Assembly (NCBI GenBank): GCA_014529385.2 | Contig: CM043945.1 | Location: forward strand, 153,072,741-153,136,740 | Reading direction: 5' to 3' | DNA: 64,000 nt | From: Adiantum capillus-veneris | Taxonomy: Eukaryota > Streptophyta > Polypodiopsida > Polypodiales > Pteridaceae | Shown: one piece after another, positions 1 to 12,159 of the stretch | Layout: every line of letters begins with the position of its first letter | Numbering within the stretch: position 1 is the stretch's first letter | Notes under the pieces: generated by a model | Databases searched by the model: none | Seen by the model: only the letters and a program-made list of their open reading frames with translations | What the model was told of the DNA's origin: nothing | Translations under genes and position numbers: made by a program

Positions 1-59
1 ACCAGTTGACGTGCGGTCGTTGGTGAAGGTAGGGCTATGAGTGCGGACACCTTACTTGG

Positions 60-260
60 GTCGGCGTTGATACCTTTTGCTGAAATTTCATGGCCTAGTA
101 GAATGACTTTACTCTCCCCAATGTGACTAATCCATTTGGTGCTCGGGAGACTTAGCTGCCGCAAGCATGTCTGCTCTTTAGTCCATATCATACTTCCAAA
201 GTAGAGTGACAAGTTCTAATTGGTGTTTGGGAGACGTTGTCAGCACAAACATGATCCTAA
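60..260. repeat. Dispersed repeat fragment, copy 1
   Basis: The stretch around 119-190 (TAATCCATTTGGTGCT, then TTAGCTGC and GCAAGCATGTCTGC) is matched with few differences at 34,314-34,390. A weaker partial copy (TTGGTGTTTGGGAGACG) follows at about 218-257. It lies just downstream of a minus-strand chromovirus remnant, so it may be LTR sequence, but no LTR ends can be placed. Confidence 0.5.
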
Positions 261-399
261 ACATGCATACTTCCTAAATTTTGTGCACAATAAAAGAAAG
301 ATAATGAGTCTTATAAGACAAGAATGTTGTTCATTTAAAATAAATTTTCATTTGCTTACTCTAGTTTAGCATTGTAAGCATTGACAAGGTTCATATTAT

Positions 400-1420
400 C
401 CTTAAGCTAGGTTCCTTGCATCCACCTAGCATCTTTAAAAGGATAATTCTTAAACTTAACAAGATATTGTTGGATAATCTTACCGTTTCTTAGTACCTTG
501 TATTCGTTTGTCGAAGAATCAATTTGGATTGCAATACCTCTTCTTGATCTTCGATCTCTAGCAGATCCTCCATTATTGGTTCTTTTTGTGGCTCTCCTTT
601 GTAAGGCTTGAGTAGGGTCACATGGTAAACATTGGAAATAAGCCAATGGTTGGGCAACTTTTTCTTAAGAATTTTAAAAGAAAGGATCATAGTATCTTTT
701 TGTTAGTTTAGCATAATACTCTTGGTGGCTCAGAGGATTCTTGCCCGTAGTAAGCCTTAGATGAGCCTTGAGAAACTTTAGCAAGGCCCAATCATTTTCT
801 TAAAGGCTAAGGCTCTTCTGTTATTATTAGAAACAACCCTTTTTGCCTTTGCTGTGAGATGGATATAACCTTTTTAATCTTTGGAAAAGATTCTTGTGAG
901 TCTCGGCTATATTCATCAGCAGCGAAGATCTTCCCATATACTTTAAGTAGTAAGGGACTTTTGGATCTTCCCTCTTTAACTTTAAAAAGAGCTTTCTTCA
1001 TAGAAGTATGTACAATGTCATTGTACCCATACTCTATAAGAGGTAGGTACTTCTCTCATTGAGAACGTTGATCTACTTCCATGACATAGGCTTTTAGTAG
1101 ATTCAAGAATCATTAGATTAGTTATTTCACTTTGGTTATCCGTTTGTGGATGATAGGCCGAAAGAGAAGTCTAATCTACTTCCTAGATTTTCAAAGAGAC
1201 CCTTCTAAAAATTACTCGTCATTCTAGGATCTTTCTCCGACACTATGGATGTTGGCAAGCCATGATACTTGAAAATTTGAGATCTAGAGAGGGTTACCTT
1301 TTGATGTGCCTTAATAGTATTTTTGACAGGCATAAAGTGTGTTTTCTTGCTAAGCTTGATGAATTGTTTGCCACTCTCATAGTCCAACCATGTTCTGTGT
1401 CCATTGGCCATTTACATTTG
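400..1420 (-). pseudogene. Chromovirus integrase and chromodomain remnant
   Basis: This is the 3' part of a decayed Ty3-type pol gene. Around 1,205-1,340 the minus strand encodes an integrase core piece with YHGLPTSIVS and DPRMTSNF, close to the usual YHGLP.SIVSDRDPRF.S.FW. Around 590-690 it gives NHWLISNVYHVTLLKPYKG, the usual linker ahead of the chromodomain. Around 407-500 it gives YLVKFKNYPFKDARWM, matching the chromodomain core YLVKWKGYP...TWE. Frames shift between these blocks, so no product is expected. The chromodomain identifies the element as a chromovirus, a Ty3 group that targets chromatin. Confidence 0.75.
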
Positions 1421-3350
1421 TTGTAAAGAATTTTTGACATTATAGATATGTTAGAACCATGGTCAATTAAGGCAACAAATGGTTATTCAAGATCACCTAC
1501 CTTGACCAATGTCTTTGTAGTAGCCCATGCCTAGTGGCTTTTAGATTAGGTGCTCCTAGGAATGCCTCAAGATTCTTCCCCATCATCAGCAAATTTCACA
1601 CGTCTTACCTTCCAAGAAGATTGGTAGCATCCTATCATAGCTTCATCACCTTCTTTAGCTTGAACTTGTACTCCTTCTGTCTTCACAATATCGCCTTCAA
1701 CTTGTGGATGAATAGCCTCTCCAAGTGTTTGACTCTTTCTCTTGATGATGCCGATAATTTTTTCATGGAATTCACATTTTGCTATACCAAGCATCTCCCC
1801 CAACGTAAACTCAACGCCGCTGTTCAAAATCCTCTCTTCTACCAGTTTCTTTTAGATTGTAGTTTGCAAGCTAGTGCTTTTGGCTTACCTTTTGTTGGCT
1901 CCTTCTTCGTCCCTTTTGTAGAGTCCTCTATTGTCACTTCTGGTGAAGTGGATCTTGTGTTGGTGGCACTCGCAAAGGTGTTGCATCATTCCTTCCTCCA
2001 CTTTTTATAGCTCTCTTTGAAGGCCCTTCATCACCATTTTCATGCCTATGATTTTCTTCTACAATAGCTTCATGGGTTTGGAAATCTGTAATGTAGGCAT
2101 GCAAGAACATTGAGTCCACTAGATCACTCCACCCGGTTTCTAGGCATATGAAATTCCCTGCTTCACGTAGGATTTCCTTTGTAAGATTTCATTTCCTACA
2201 AAGTACTACAACATTGGGCCACAACTTACCATCATCATTACTCATAAAACCCTTGGAGTGCTCAATATTTGCTCCATAAGTAGCAGTCTCAACTACAGTT
2301 AGAAGCCATATCCTCTACTAAAGTTTGCATTCCTCCCTTTTTGAAAGTTAGTTCTCAAGGGTAGACCTGTCTCCCTTGAATGGATCTTACCATCCTTAAA
2401 GAACACAACATCTTTTCTTAAAACATCATTAAAACTATCACAATCCCTTCTCACATGATCAATGCTATCACACCATATATATCTCTGCACAAACCCTTAT
2501 TTGGTTTGTTGCCTTTGCTTTGCAGGTGATGCTGATGGTTGTCCCTTTTCTTCAAGCTTTGAAAGTTTTAGCTTTAATTTACACATGCCTTTCACAATCT
2601 CATGTAGCACAAACTCATCAACCTTTGGAGCTTTTGTAGAACATTTTACCATCTTTTCAGGAGCCAAGGAGGTCAGCGTAGAAGTATTGATTACCATCTT
2701 GTCTCTTCTTCTTTGCCGCTTTGCAAGTAGTGTGATTGCCTCTTCAACATCATTCCAGTTAGTCTTTAGCCCTTGCTCATCATCTTTGTCTTCAAGTAGA
2801 AGCTCCAAGTTTTCTTGAAGTTCTTTTCCTGCTGCTTGTAAGAGAAGCTTTGTCTTTTTTGACTCTAGTGTGGCCTTTTTTGTCCTTGTTAGTACATTGC
2901 TCAAATTCCTTGAGAAAATCTGTTGGAGAGAGTCCCTCCTTTGACTTGGCTATCCATTCCAAAAATGTTCTCTTTGTCTACAACTCTGAATATTCCATAA
3001 AATACTCCTTCTTTAAGGCCAATTTTAATGTTTCCCAACTTGCCACATGCCCTTCCCTAATTGCTCTTACATGCTCCCTAATTTCAGGAGTCACAAGTAA
3101 CTCAAAGCTCTGAATCATCTCACCTTCAGATACTCGATGCAGTTCCATTTCCTTCACATATCTGCAAAGGTACTTTGTTAAATCTTTCCCATCAAACTGA
3201 TCCATTTTGTTGACAATGGCTTAAATAGCTTTGGTTGTTGAGACCTCCCGTCTTTCTGTATCATGTTGATGCTTCATGAATGAGGAAAATTCTTGAAACA
3301 TTTGCGTAGTAGCCGGACCAAATTGCACACCATGTTGCCCTATGTGATCA
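1420..3350 (-). pseudogene. Chromovirus gag and protease remnant
   Basis: This is the 5' part of the same element. A gag start at about 3,205 reads MDQFDGKDLTKYLCRYVKEM, followed by a capsid-like block (about 2,980-3,205). A lysine-rich linker with a likely coiled coil follows (about 2,500-2,900), then a zinc-knuckle-like CDSIDHVRRDC (about 2,430-2,480). Near 1,440-1,490 the sequence ALIDHGSNISIMS followed by KWPMDTEHGW matches plant retropepsins, with Asp-His-Gly at the active site. Several frameshifts and stops break it. The protease runs almost directly into integrase at about 1,380, so RT and RNase H are missing. Confidence 0.7.
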
Positions 3351-5031
3351 CCCATTACTCCCACAAACTCTCACCCTAGCAGATTCGCATCACATTCACC
3401 AAAAATATGTCAAGAAGTTGGTGTGCTTGCCAAGAAGGTACCGAACCTCTGGTTGTCAGATCTTGTGAGGAGGTAGCAAAGGATTAACTCCATGAAGTGT
3501 GGTGTTTGGTGGTGAATACTAAAAGTGAAACCATAGAAGACTCTCTGACCCTCTGATGTACACTCTCTCTCACCCTCTCATGTACACATAGAACTCTTAA
3601 AATAAGACAAACATAAAAACATCCAAGCTTTGATAATGTCTAATCAAGGGTAGGATGAAAGGATTTATTGATGCATTTATAGTAGCTAATCTTTGTTTTC
3701 TAGACAAACCCCAAATTGTTCTTTGAAATTCTAATTTCGTACTCACAAAGATGTATATATTTTGCCTAGCAATTGGAATGAGTTGTGTGTATAAGTCTTC
3801 ATGGTTCATAATCAATTAAGACTCACCCTCTAGAGAAAAATAAATATGGGCACAACTAATGAATTAGAATAATCTAGGAGTGGTAAAATAATGGAAAGTG
3901 GAGAGAGAATAATTTCTTGTAGTCTTTCAGGTCCAGAAAGAAATACAATTCTACTGGAAGTGAATTTTTTGACCTAAAAAAACATTAATCCTAAGAGATT
4001 GTACATTATGGAAAGATGAAAATTTTCATTGTGTGGGTTATTTATTTAAGATAATATAAGCATATAGAAAAGGATCTGATTATGGCCGGTAGCTACAGAT
4101 AGAGGTAGAGGCTTATGTAGAGAAAGATAGCTGATTATGGAGCAAAATAATTGGAGAGATAGATTAGCAAAAAATGTAAGGGAGAGAGAGATAGATTTAT
4201 TTAGATAAGGAGAGAAAGTTAGAGATATAGGTTGGATTAGAGATGGAAAAAAAAACAACAAGAAACCAACAAAACCTCAAAGTAAAACACACTTGGGAGT
4301 TATTGCCATTTTGATGGAGAGAGAAGAAGAGGGAAGACTTCAAGCCTTGATTGATACACCAAGTTCAAGTCCTTCTTTGATTAGAGTTGATCTTCCAGAT
4401 TGGCTAGTCTTCCTCAAGGAGCAACTGTAGGCTTAGACTAAATACAATCAGACATTAATCCTTTCACTCTCTTAATGAATGGTTTTCAAGGAAGAAGAGG
4501 TCCCCTTTTATAGGTGAAAGGAACTCCCAAGGGTTACATAAGAAAGAGAGGAGCCAATGTGAACAGGAACTAGCAAAGTTTGAAATGGGTTGTTCCTGCA
4601 TGATGTGGATAGATCGGGATCCACCATTTTGAGCATATCTCCTCAACCGTGGCTCCAAATACAAAAATAAAAACTGGGTCGAATTTATAAACTCATAAGC
4701 TACGATCCCCATTTTATATTTTTTCTTTAATTTGGATTGCAACCTTGTATTAAAAAAACATCAAAATAGGGTATCTTTTTGTTAACAAAAGCCTTCTTGT
4801 GGTCCCCTTAGCCTAGACTTTCATTTGATTCCAGTGGACACCTCATGCAATATGAAAGCATGACATTGATCCTTGACAAAGTTTTGTAAGCATCCTTGCA
4901 ATAATGCATTAAAATAGGTGTATCTTTGAAAATCATGCAAGCTAGTGTCCCACAAGGATTTGGTTCCTTCTTAGTAGCGATTAGAAAAGAAATATAAAAA
5001 AATATTAAAAATACATAGAATATATATATAC

Positions 5032-5073
<42 letters not shown>

Positions 5074-5500
5074 AATTACACTAGCTATAGGATCTAGCTA
5101 GCGTCTGAGGTGATAATGGGATAGTAGAAAGAAAGAACCAATGCTTTTTTTTTCTAAGTTGAATAGGTGCATCTATTGACGTTTTCTCCATAATACTTTA
5201 GTAACGAAAAAGTAAGAATATGTTATCCTTGAGACAAATAATAGAATGAGATAGGAATCTTATTATTATACTTAGATATGCATATGTACATTATGAAAAA
5301 TATAATTGTATATCTAAAAAGTCACAAAATAAATCTCTTAGCATTCGTTCCCACTATGTACGTGCCACAACACAAAATCCACCCCATTAAAACCTACACA
5401 TCCTTTGGTATGTGCCACATTTGGTTTTTTGCAGCTTCAATTCCGTTGTAGATCTTCCAAGATTTCATCTTCATTGATAGATTGTAACGCTTCATCTTCA
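3351..5500. other. Non-coding stretch with (TA)n microsatellite
   Basis: I see no supportable gene here. The sequence is AT-rich with short GAGA runs at 4,190-4,220 and 4,315-4,335 and a (TA)n tract at about 5,038-5,069. Parts of 4,290-4,560 could be an LTR or leader of one of the flanking Ty3 remnants, but no matching partner is in the window. Confidence 0.5.
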
Positions 5501-5526
5501 CTTTGATCTTCACCTGTGTTTTGCCC

Positions 5527-6170
5527 TTACTCGTCCTCAACATCTTTGGGATCATTGTCTTCTATTCTCTTAAACACCTTGATCCTTTTCCCTGCAATGG
5601 GAATCTTTACTTTTGTACCATCTAGTTCAAACAATCTGTAGGTAGAATTTTCATGCGCATGCTTTACAACATACAATCCAAACCATCTTTTTGAGAACTT
5701 ACACATGATTGTGTGTTGATTATCAAGGCTACTATCATACACTAAAATCCAGTCACCTTTGGCAATTGCTTTTCTCCTGGGCCGATTTCGCTTATCAAAG
5801 TAGTTGTTGTTTTTCAACCTTGCTTTTTTTAGTTGCTATTTGCAGCCTCAATGTCTCTAGGTACTCTCTAGTTGCCTTATACGCAATGCAAGGAGATCTT
5901 CCATGTTAAGCCTCTCTTGCTAAGGTAGTACATTCCATGTGGGAATTGTATCTTCAATCGGCATCACTGGCTTTTGACCATACATCAGCTCCGTAGGCAT
6001 ATAGCCAATGACTGAGCTATGTGTTGTACGATCAGCCCATAAAGCATATGGTAACACTTTTGTCCATTCACCAACTCTTCCTTCGCAAGCCTTGGCCAAG
6101 CTTTGATGATAGGAGGATGCCCTCTTTCACTCTTTCCATTGCCTTCATGGTTGTAAGTTGTAGTAAGGGA
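5527..6170 (-). pseudogene. Ty3-type integrase fragment
   Basis: The minus strand encodes the end of a Ty3 pol. From about 6,170 down to 5,985, reading across frames, it shows HEGNGKSERGHPPIIKA, then KVLPYALWADRTTHSS and YMPTELMYGQKPVMPIE, typical of the integrase core end. At 5,527-5,817 follows KGDWILVYDSSLDNQH and KFSKRWFGLYVVK, the GPY/F-type C-terminal domain in which the usual GPY reads GLY. Stops and shifts separate the two. The fragment ends abruptly at about 6,170, where Ty1/copia sequence begins. Confidence 0.75.
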
Positions 6171-7245
6171 ACCTTGCTTGTTGATTTTCCAATGACCCAT
6201 TGGCCTTGTGCTTGACTTTGTAAACCCATTTGGTGCCAATGACCTTATTCTTTGGTGGTAGATCCACTATTTTTATTGTGTCATTCTTTGTTATGTTGTC
6301 ATAATTTGATTGCATTGCCCCTTTCCACTTTATATCAACCATGTACTCTTTGACGAAGGCTGGCTCCTTTACAGAGTCCACAATTTTAGTCATTAGAGCG
6401 ATGTTGACGATGTGTTTGAAGGCTCGTTTTTTCTTCTCTATTCTCTTTGACCTTCACAAACCATCTTCTTCTTCATGAGGATTGTGAACATGAGGATTTC
6501 AATTCATCAAAGAGTTATTGAGCCCACTTTGATATTGACTTATCCTATGATGCTACAACATGTTCGTTAGTTTTGTTTGAGTTTTCATCATTAGACAACT
6601 CCTCCTTCTCATTTTTTACTTGACTTTGATGTGCCTCAAGTTGGATTATTTCTTCATTTGATGCGAAAGTGAAAAAATCTAATTTCTCCACTAAATGTGG
6701 CCCTTATTCAAATACAACATCACAACTAGTGAGTATCTTGTTTTCCTCTAGATCATACATTCTTTATGCCTTAGACTCTTCACTAATCCTGGAAAGATAC
6801 ACTTTTTGCTTTTGACTTTTTCTAACTTCTTTTTTTGAATATGTGCAAAACAGAAACACCCAGAAGTTACGAAATGCAAGACCAAATGTCTCTTATCAAA
6901 ATAGGCTTCTTGAGGTGTTTTTCCTTTCAAAACCTTTGTTTAGCTTTGATTGAGGATATAAATTGTGGTATTTGCTACTTCGTCTTGGCATATCATTGGT
7001 TTTATGCATGCATCATGCCATCTCTACCACAATCTGATTGCAACGTTCCACAAATTCATTCTGTTGTGGCGTGTAAGCAATAGTAAGGTGATGCTTGATG
7101 CCATGCTCATTGCATGAGTTCTTGTATTCATCTGACATTAATTCTCCTCCTCTATTTGTGTAATGTTTCTTGACCTTCCTTCCTGTCTCATTTTCTGCTA
7201 GCTTGTGCCATACTTTAAACTTCTTAGCTACAAGTATCTAAAGCT
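6171..7245 (-). pseudogene. Ty1/copia integrase-RT fragment
   Basis: The minus strand from about 7,110 shows TPQQNEFVERCNQ followed by VVEMA, matching the copia integrase core TPQQNGVVER.N. At 6,748-6,930 it gives KTPQEAYFDKRHLVLHF and KCIFPGLVKS, the typical post-core segment. At 6,171-6,393 it gives NDTIKIVDLPPKNKVIGTKW and VYKVKHKANGSLE, the start of the copia reverse transcriptase. Multiple stops and frameshifts show it is dead. The RT is cut after GSLE and abuts Ty3 integrase in the same orientation. Confidence 0.75.
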
Positions 7246-7580
7246 CTGATATCATGTAAGAAATTTAGAACAAATAGGATCTTGTAGCAAGGAGAATAGA
7301 AAGAGAGATATGATGCAAAGTATATTTCTGGAAAATCAAAATTTAGGTTAGCACTATTACAAAGTGATGGCATCATCCACCCATACACTGCTCTCAAGGT
7401 AGAGCTTAGGTGGCGATATAGACAACTAGAGGCTAGTAGATATGGCTTAGTATCACATGAAATATGCTAAGAATATTCCTTTTAAAATTTGCTTGATCCC
7501 AAGCAAAGCTACTCACCGTGCCGTGGACCCCAAGGTTGAGTGCTCGAACTAGCTCCATGCCATCCACGATCACAAATTAA
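7246..7580. other. Non-coding spacer
   Basis: No gene or recognisable element was found between the copia remnant and the LINE remnant. Confidence 0.4.
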
Positions 7581-8745
7581 GATCTCATCAGTGTAGAATC
7601 TGGGATCCACCAAATATATGTGCACTATTGGCTTCTCCATATATGAGGGCCTTACAAAATGTACAACATATATGATAGAGAGTAAACTTGATAGATGGGC
7701 ATTGCAGGTATACTAACATGGGTACCAAACACTCAACATCCATAGATATAGAATGAAGAGAGCTACGTGGCAAAGCATGGCATAGAAATAGTTTCCAAGT
7801 CTCGGCCTCTAGAAACAATCCATGGACTATGAGCTTGGCAAGCACTACCTTGCTCACTAGCTCTGAACCAATAATTCCCAAGTCTCCATCCTCTCTAGGA
7901 AAAGTTAATTTGCCTAATGGACTCCCTATAGAGTGTCAATAGAGCCATCTATGCCTCCCTACATAAAGATGCATACAAGGAATTTCAAATGTTCCATGAT
8001 ACCAAAGTGAAGATTCAAGAAAGATGGGATGAGACAAGCCATCCCAAGAAGAACTTGATTCACCCCAAGCGCTCTACCAACCTAAGACAAATGCAAGGAT
8101 GACCAATGGCAAAGTTACTTCCTGATAGAATGTGGTATGGGTGCAAACTGCCACTCAATTGACACATCAATGACATGGAAACCCAAATGTCTGCAAGTTT
8201 TTTCTCTAGGTAGCCAAGTGAAATTATCATGTGCACCCTACTTACAATCCTCATCTACTCCAACAATAAAATCAAAAGACTTATGCCATTGATGAAAGAA
8301 CCATTGGCCAACCAAAAGGTAGCGATAACATCTTGGTGATTGTCCAAGGTGGGTGTGTCATAGCGTGCAAAGGGCATGGTGTCATCTACATACTCATGAT
8401 CCATCAAATTTAACAAGTCATCCAAAGGCATCTGTCAACTATAGAAGAGTCCTATGGCGCAAGAAGAGAGACATGACCTCAACAAAAACAAAAAATAGGA
8501 TTCTAGGGGACATCCCTATCAAACTGAATGAGAAAGAGAAAAAATGTTGTTCAATGTGTCCTCTAATTGAGCGCTAGAAGCAGTACGCTACAATTCAAAT
8601 ACACCTCTAATTTAGTGCAAGGGGAAACCCATTCTTTGAATAGTTCCCTCCAAAAACCCAAACTACTCGATCATAAACCTTCTCAAAATCATGAAGCATA
8701 AATGCCATGGCTGATTTGTCTAATGAGCCCAGTTGAATTTCTCAT
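7580..8745 (-). pseudogene. Decayed LINE reverse transcriptase
   Basis: Reading the minus strand across frames gives landmarks of a plant non-LTR retrotransposon pol. There is a DFEKVYDRVVW block near 8,650-8,700 (usual K.YDRV.W). A CRHLGFHVIDVSIEWQFAPI block near 8,130-8,190 corresponds to YLGFPLG.... An IRKKLCHWSSLHLS...VGRALGVNQVLL block near 8,030-8,110 corresponds to W....LS..GR..L.NSVL. Stops and frameshifts are frequent. It is unrelated in detail to the better-preserved LINE at 15.4-20.1 kb. The clade is uncertain. Confidence 0.55.
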
Positions 8746-8880
8746 AGAAAGTGAAGATGCAACAACCAAGAGCATAGAGGGTCCAACAAATATAGAATAA
8801 TAGCACGATACAGCCAATAAAATCAATTGATCTACATACCTGGCAAGTTGCATATACACACAATTGCAAATCATACAAGG

Positions 8881-9500
<620 letters not shown>

Positions 9501-9514
9501 AAAGGACAAGGGTA

Positions 9515-9860
9515 CAACATGTGTGTGTGGATGAGATGGCTAGTCAATCACAAAACCTGGACTATGAGGTCCTGGATTCAATGCCGGATGGTGGAGGCTT
9601 GATTTTTTGCGCTGTCCAAGTTCACTTTCGCCTCAATTTTCATGCTACCGGGGTTTAATCCGCCTCGATATCTCGCCTTGAACTTCCAAGCCATTGATCC
9701 CCTTAGCCCTCTCTTTAATGCCATGTGTTACTTAATGTTGTGGAGGGTAAGGCTAACTCCACCCCAAAGAGGTGCAGTTGTCTAACTGAAACTCAATTAG
9801 GGTAAGGAGGCCAATAGGGGAATGCCTAAGAAAACAAAAGATGCTTATCGCCGGTGCTAC
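9515..9860 (+). mobile_element. Possible tRNA-derived SINE
   Basis: The block at about 9,525-9,590 resembles a tRNA head. GATGGCTAGTCAATC fits a loose box A, and about 35 bp later GGTCCTGGATTCAATGCC fits a box B (usual GGTTCGANNCC). The rest has no coding potential. No poly-A tail or target duplication could be placed, so this rests on the two promoter boxes alone. Confidence 0.35.
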
Positions 9861-10299
9861 ATCATTTTGAGTCATGAGACACACCATGGCAAGGATTATC
9901 TACAACAAAAGATTCAACACAAAAGACAGTCGACTGACAAAGATTGATGGCATTTTCTTTTTCCCGTGTAACAAAACGGGGTGTGAAAAGCAATACTGTC
10001 AGGGGGAGTTATGGATCGCTGTAGCCAGCAAGGTTCAAACCAGGAATCAGACGGTTGAGATCCGCTACAGATTGCGTTGAACACGAAAGCAGTAGCCCAT
10101 CTGTGTACCATAAGTGGTGTGTAAGCCTTAAATCTTTTGGGACGGGAGTCATCCTTAAACTGGACCCCGTACTATTATTGGCCCCTTTACCCTATGTGCA
10201 TTCGAAGCTCCCAAATTTCTTGGAATTCACCCTTGCACAATTTTCAAGAGATATGGTCTTATTTTAATCTCAAAACTCTCAATTTCTAACTTCTCTATA

Positions 10300-10700
10300 T
10301 CCTCAAATTATCTCTATCTTATCTCTCTGCCCTTGGAAAAGATACGCAAAGGTGTCCTTTTTGGTCTTGCCAAAGGCCAAAGGCTATAGAGATGCCTTCT
10401 CTTTTTGCCAACTGAGAAGGTTGAGTTGTATTTTCAAGCATTTTCTGATAGGCCAAATATGCTCATTGGTTGAAATAAGATAGTGGGCACTCATTTAAAT
10501 GAAGTGTGTGTAAATATAATGATGGACATGTCTTGAGTTTTGAAATACGAAGTGAATGATCATTCAAATGAAGAGTGTGTAAATTTAATGGGCATGTTTT
10601 GAGTTTTGAAATATAAATGCTCATTTACCAAGGAAAGGGTTTTGGGCTGCATTTACATCATCAAAAGTTGAAAGCCTTAGAGGTTAAAATTGATAAAACC
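10300..10700. repeat. Dispersed repeat family, copy 1
   Basis: This segment contains CTCATTGGTTGAAATAAGAT, then ATGTCTTGAGTTTTGAAATA, and shows two internal tandem copies (about 10,490-10,560 and 10,550-10,620). The reverse complement of the same text recurs at 20,380-20,560 and 20,970-21,130. No coding content or terminal repeats were found. Confidence 0.7.
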
Positions 10701-10774
10701 TTAGCATAATGGCTCTACTTTCATTTTCATTACATAGAATCTTCCCAAGATGCTTTAGCATCTCCAATTAACAT

Positions 10775-10885
10775 CTCCAATGCACTCACGATTTAAAACC
10801 ATTCCTAATGGATAAGATTTGACCTCATCAAGGTGGAGAATAAGGCTTAACCACTAGGCTATATGCCTATGCTACCCTTTGGGGT
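10775..10885 (-). mobile_element. Possible tRNA-derived SINE head
   Basis: On the minus strand, starting near 10,875, the sequence reads GGCATATAGCCTAGTGGTTA, a good tRNA-like box A (TAGCCTAGTGG). It is followed about 30 bp later by GATGAGGTCAAATC, a weak box B. The box A is better than in the candidate at 9.5 kb. The downstream end is not defined. Confidence 0.4.
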
Positions 10886-10899
10886 CCTCTTAAGCATTA

Positions 10900-12060
10900 A
10901 AAAACAAGCGATAAAATCACAAGGCCTGCCTATACATGAAACAAGTGAAGAATATGAACATAAAAAAGAAAACTACAAGGATGGAAATCATATTGATTCA
11001 TAGTGGGGAGAGACAGGAGTGATTAGAATCAGTTACGAATTATAAGATTTACATCCACCAAAATTTGCTCAAACAGATGCACTAACAGGGAGAATCTAAG
11101 AACAAAATCAACGACAATTCCTTTCAAAATAACAAAAACCTCTCAATCCTAAAGATATAATTTGGCCGGCAACAATAGCTGTTAAAACTTAAATCTAAGT
11201 TTGAAGATTTTTTTTAGCAAATTGAATTTTAATACGAGAAATTTTAAGAGAAAAGTTTCCATCCATGAGGACAAATAGAGTAAAATGATAAGGCTACATG
11301 TTTGTATAAATTGGGTGGAAAGATAGTCACTTATTAAAGCGTTTCTTGAGACAACACGTTTTTTAAGAACTCTTTATGATCATTAAGACAAGGAAACGTG
11401 TTGCACCGCAATTGTTCTGCTCTGTAGGTTATAAATGCCTTCCAAAGTTCTCAGATCCCATGGAGGCGGCCCCGTTGCATGGATGACGGGAAGTGCAGAA
11501 CCCGACGAGGCTAAGGTTCTCACCACCATGGCTAGGAGAGAGTTGTAGGTGCTCCTGGTAGCACACATTAAAGGCGGGTGTGTCTCTGCAAATGTTCTCT
11601 ATGTCACGCTGTTGTGGTGCCAGCTATACCTGTGCTTGTGTTCTCTAAGCGTACACGCCCACAAGGGTTGGCATGGTAGACGTCGTGCAACGGTACGGGT
11701 TGTTCTACACGAGGCTTGAAAGTAAGAGGGGCCATTCCGTCGCCAAAGGCGACGGCGTTTTACTATTAGCAATAGAATGCCTAAAAAATGGGTTTTCGAA
11801 GATAGAAGTGTTTTCCACTAGAATATATCATGGAAACTCCATGAATTTACATTTGAGCTTTAGCATTTTATTGAAACTCCATTAATTTCATTTCAATCAC
11901 ACTTTGGGTGTCATTACCTAAGCATATGTGCAAAATTTTGAGCGGCAAATGCCCTATGTATGAAGAAACTTTATAGGACCGTCTTTTCAAGAGCGAAAGG
12001 TCGTCTGTATAAATCTGAGTAGAAAACGCAGGATGTATGAGAGGTATGAGAGGAGTGTAG
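10900..12060. other. Non-coding stretch
   Basis: No protein family or RNA gene was recognised. A GC-richer island at about 11,390-11,760 has no convincing ORF. Confidence 0.4.
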
Positions 12061-12063
12061 GAT

Positions 12064-12066
<3 letters not shown>

Positions 12067-12142
<76 letters not shown>
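12067..12142. repeat. (CT)n microsatellite, 76 bp
   Basis: This is a CT run that marks the downstream edge of the NPF-like copy on the minus strand. The NPF reading frame continues into it as Arg-Glu repeats, which is meaningless. Confidence 0.97.
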
Positions 12143-12146
<4 letters not shown>

Positions 12147-12159
12147 AGGTTTCGCACGC

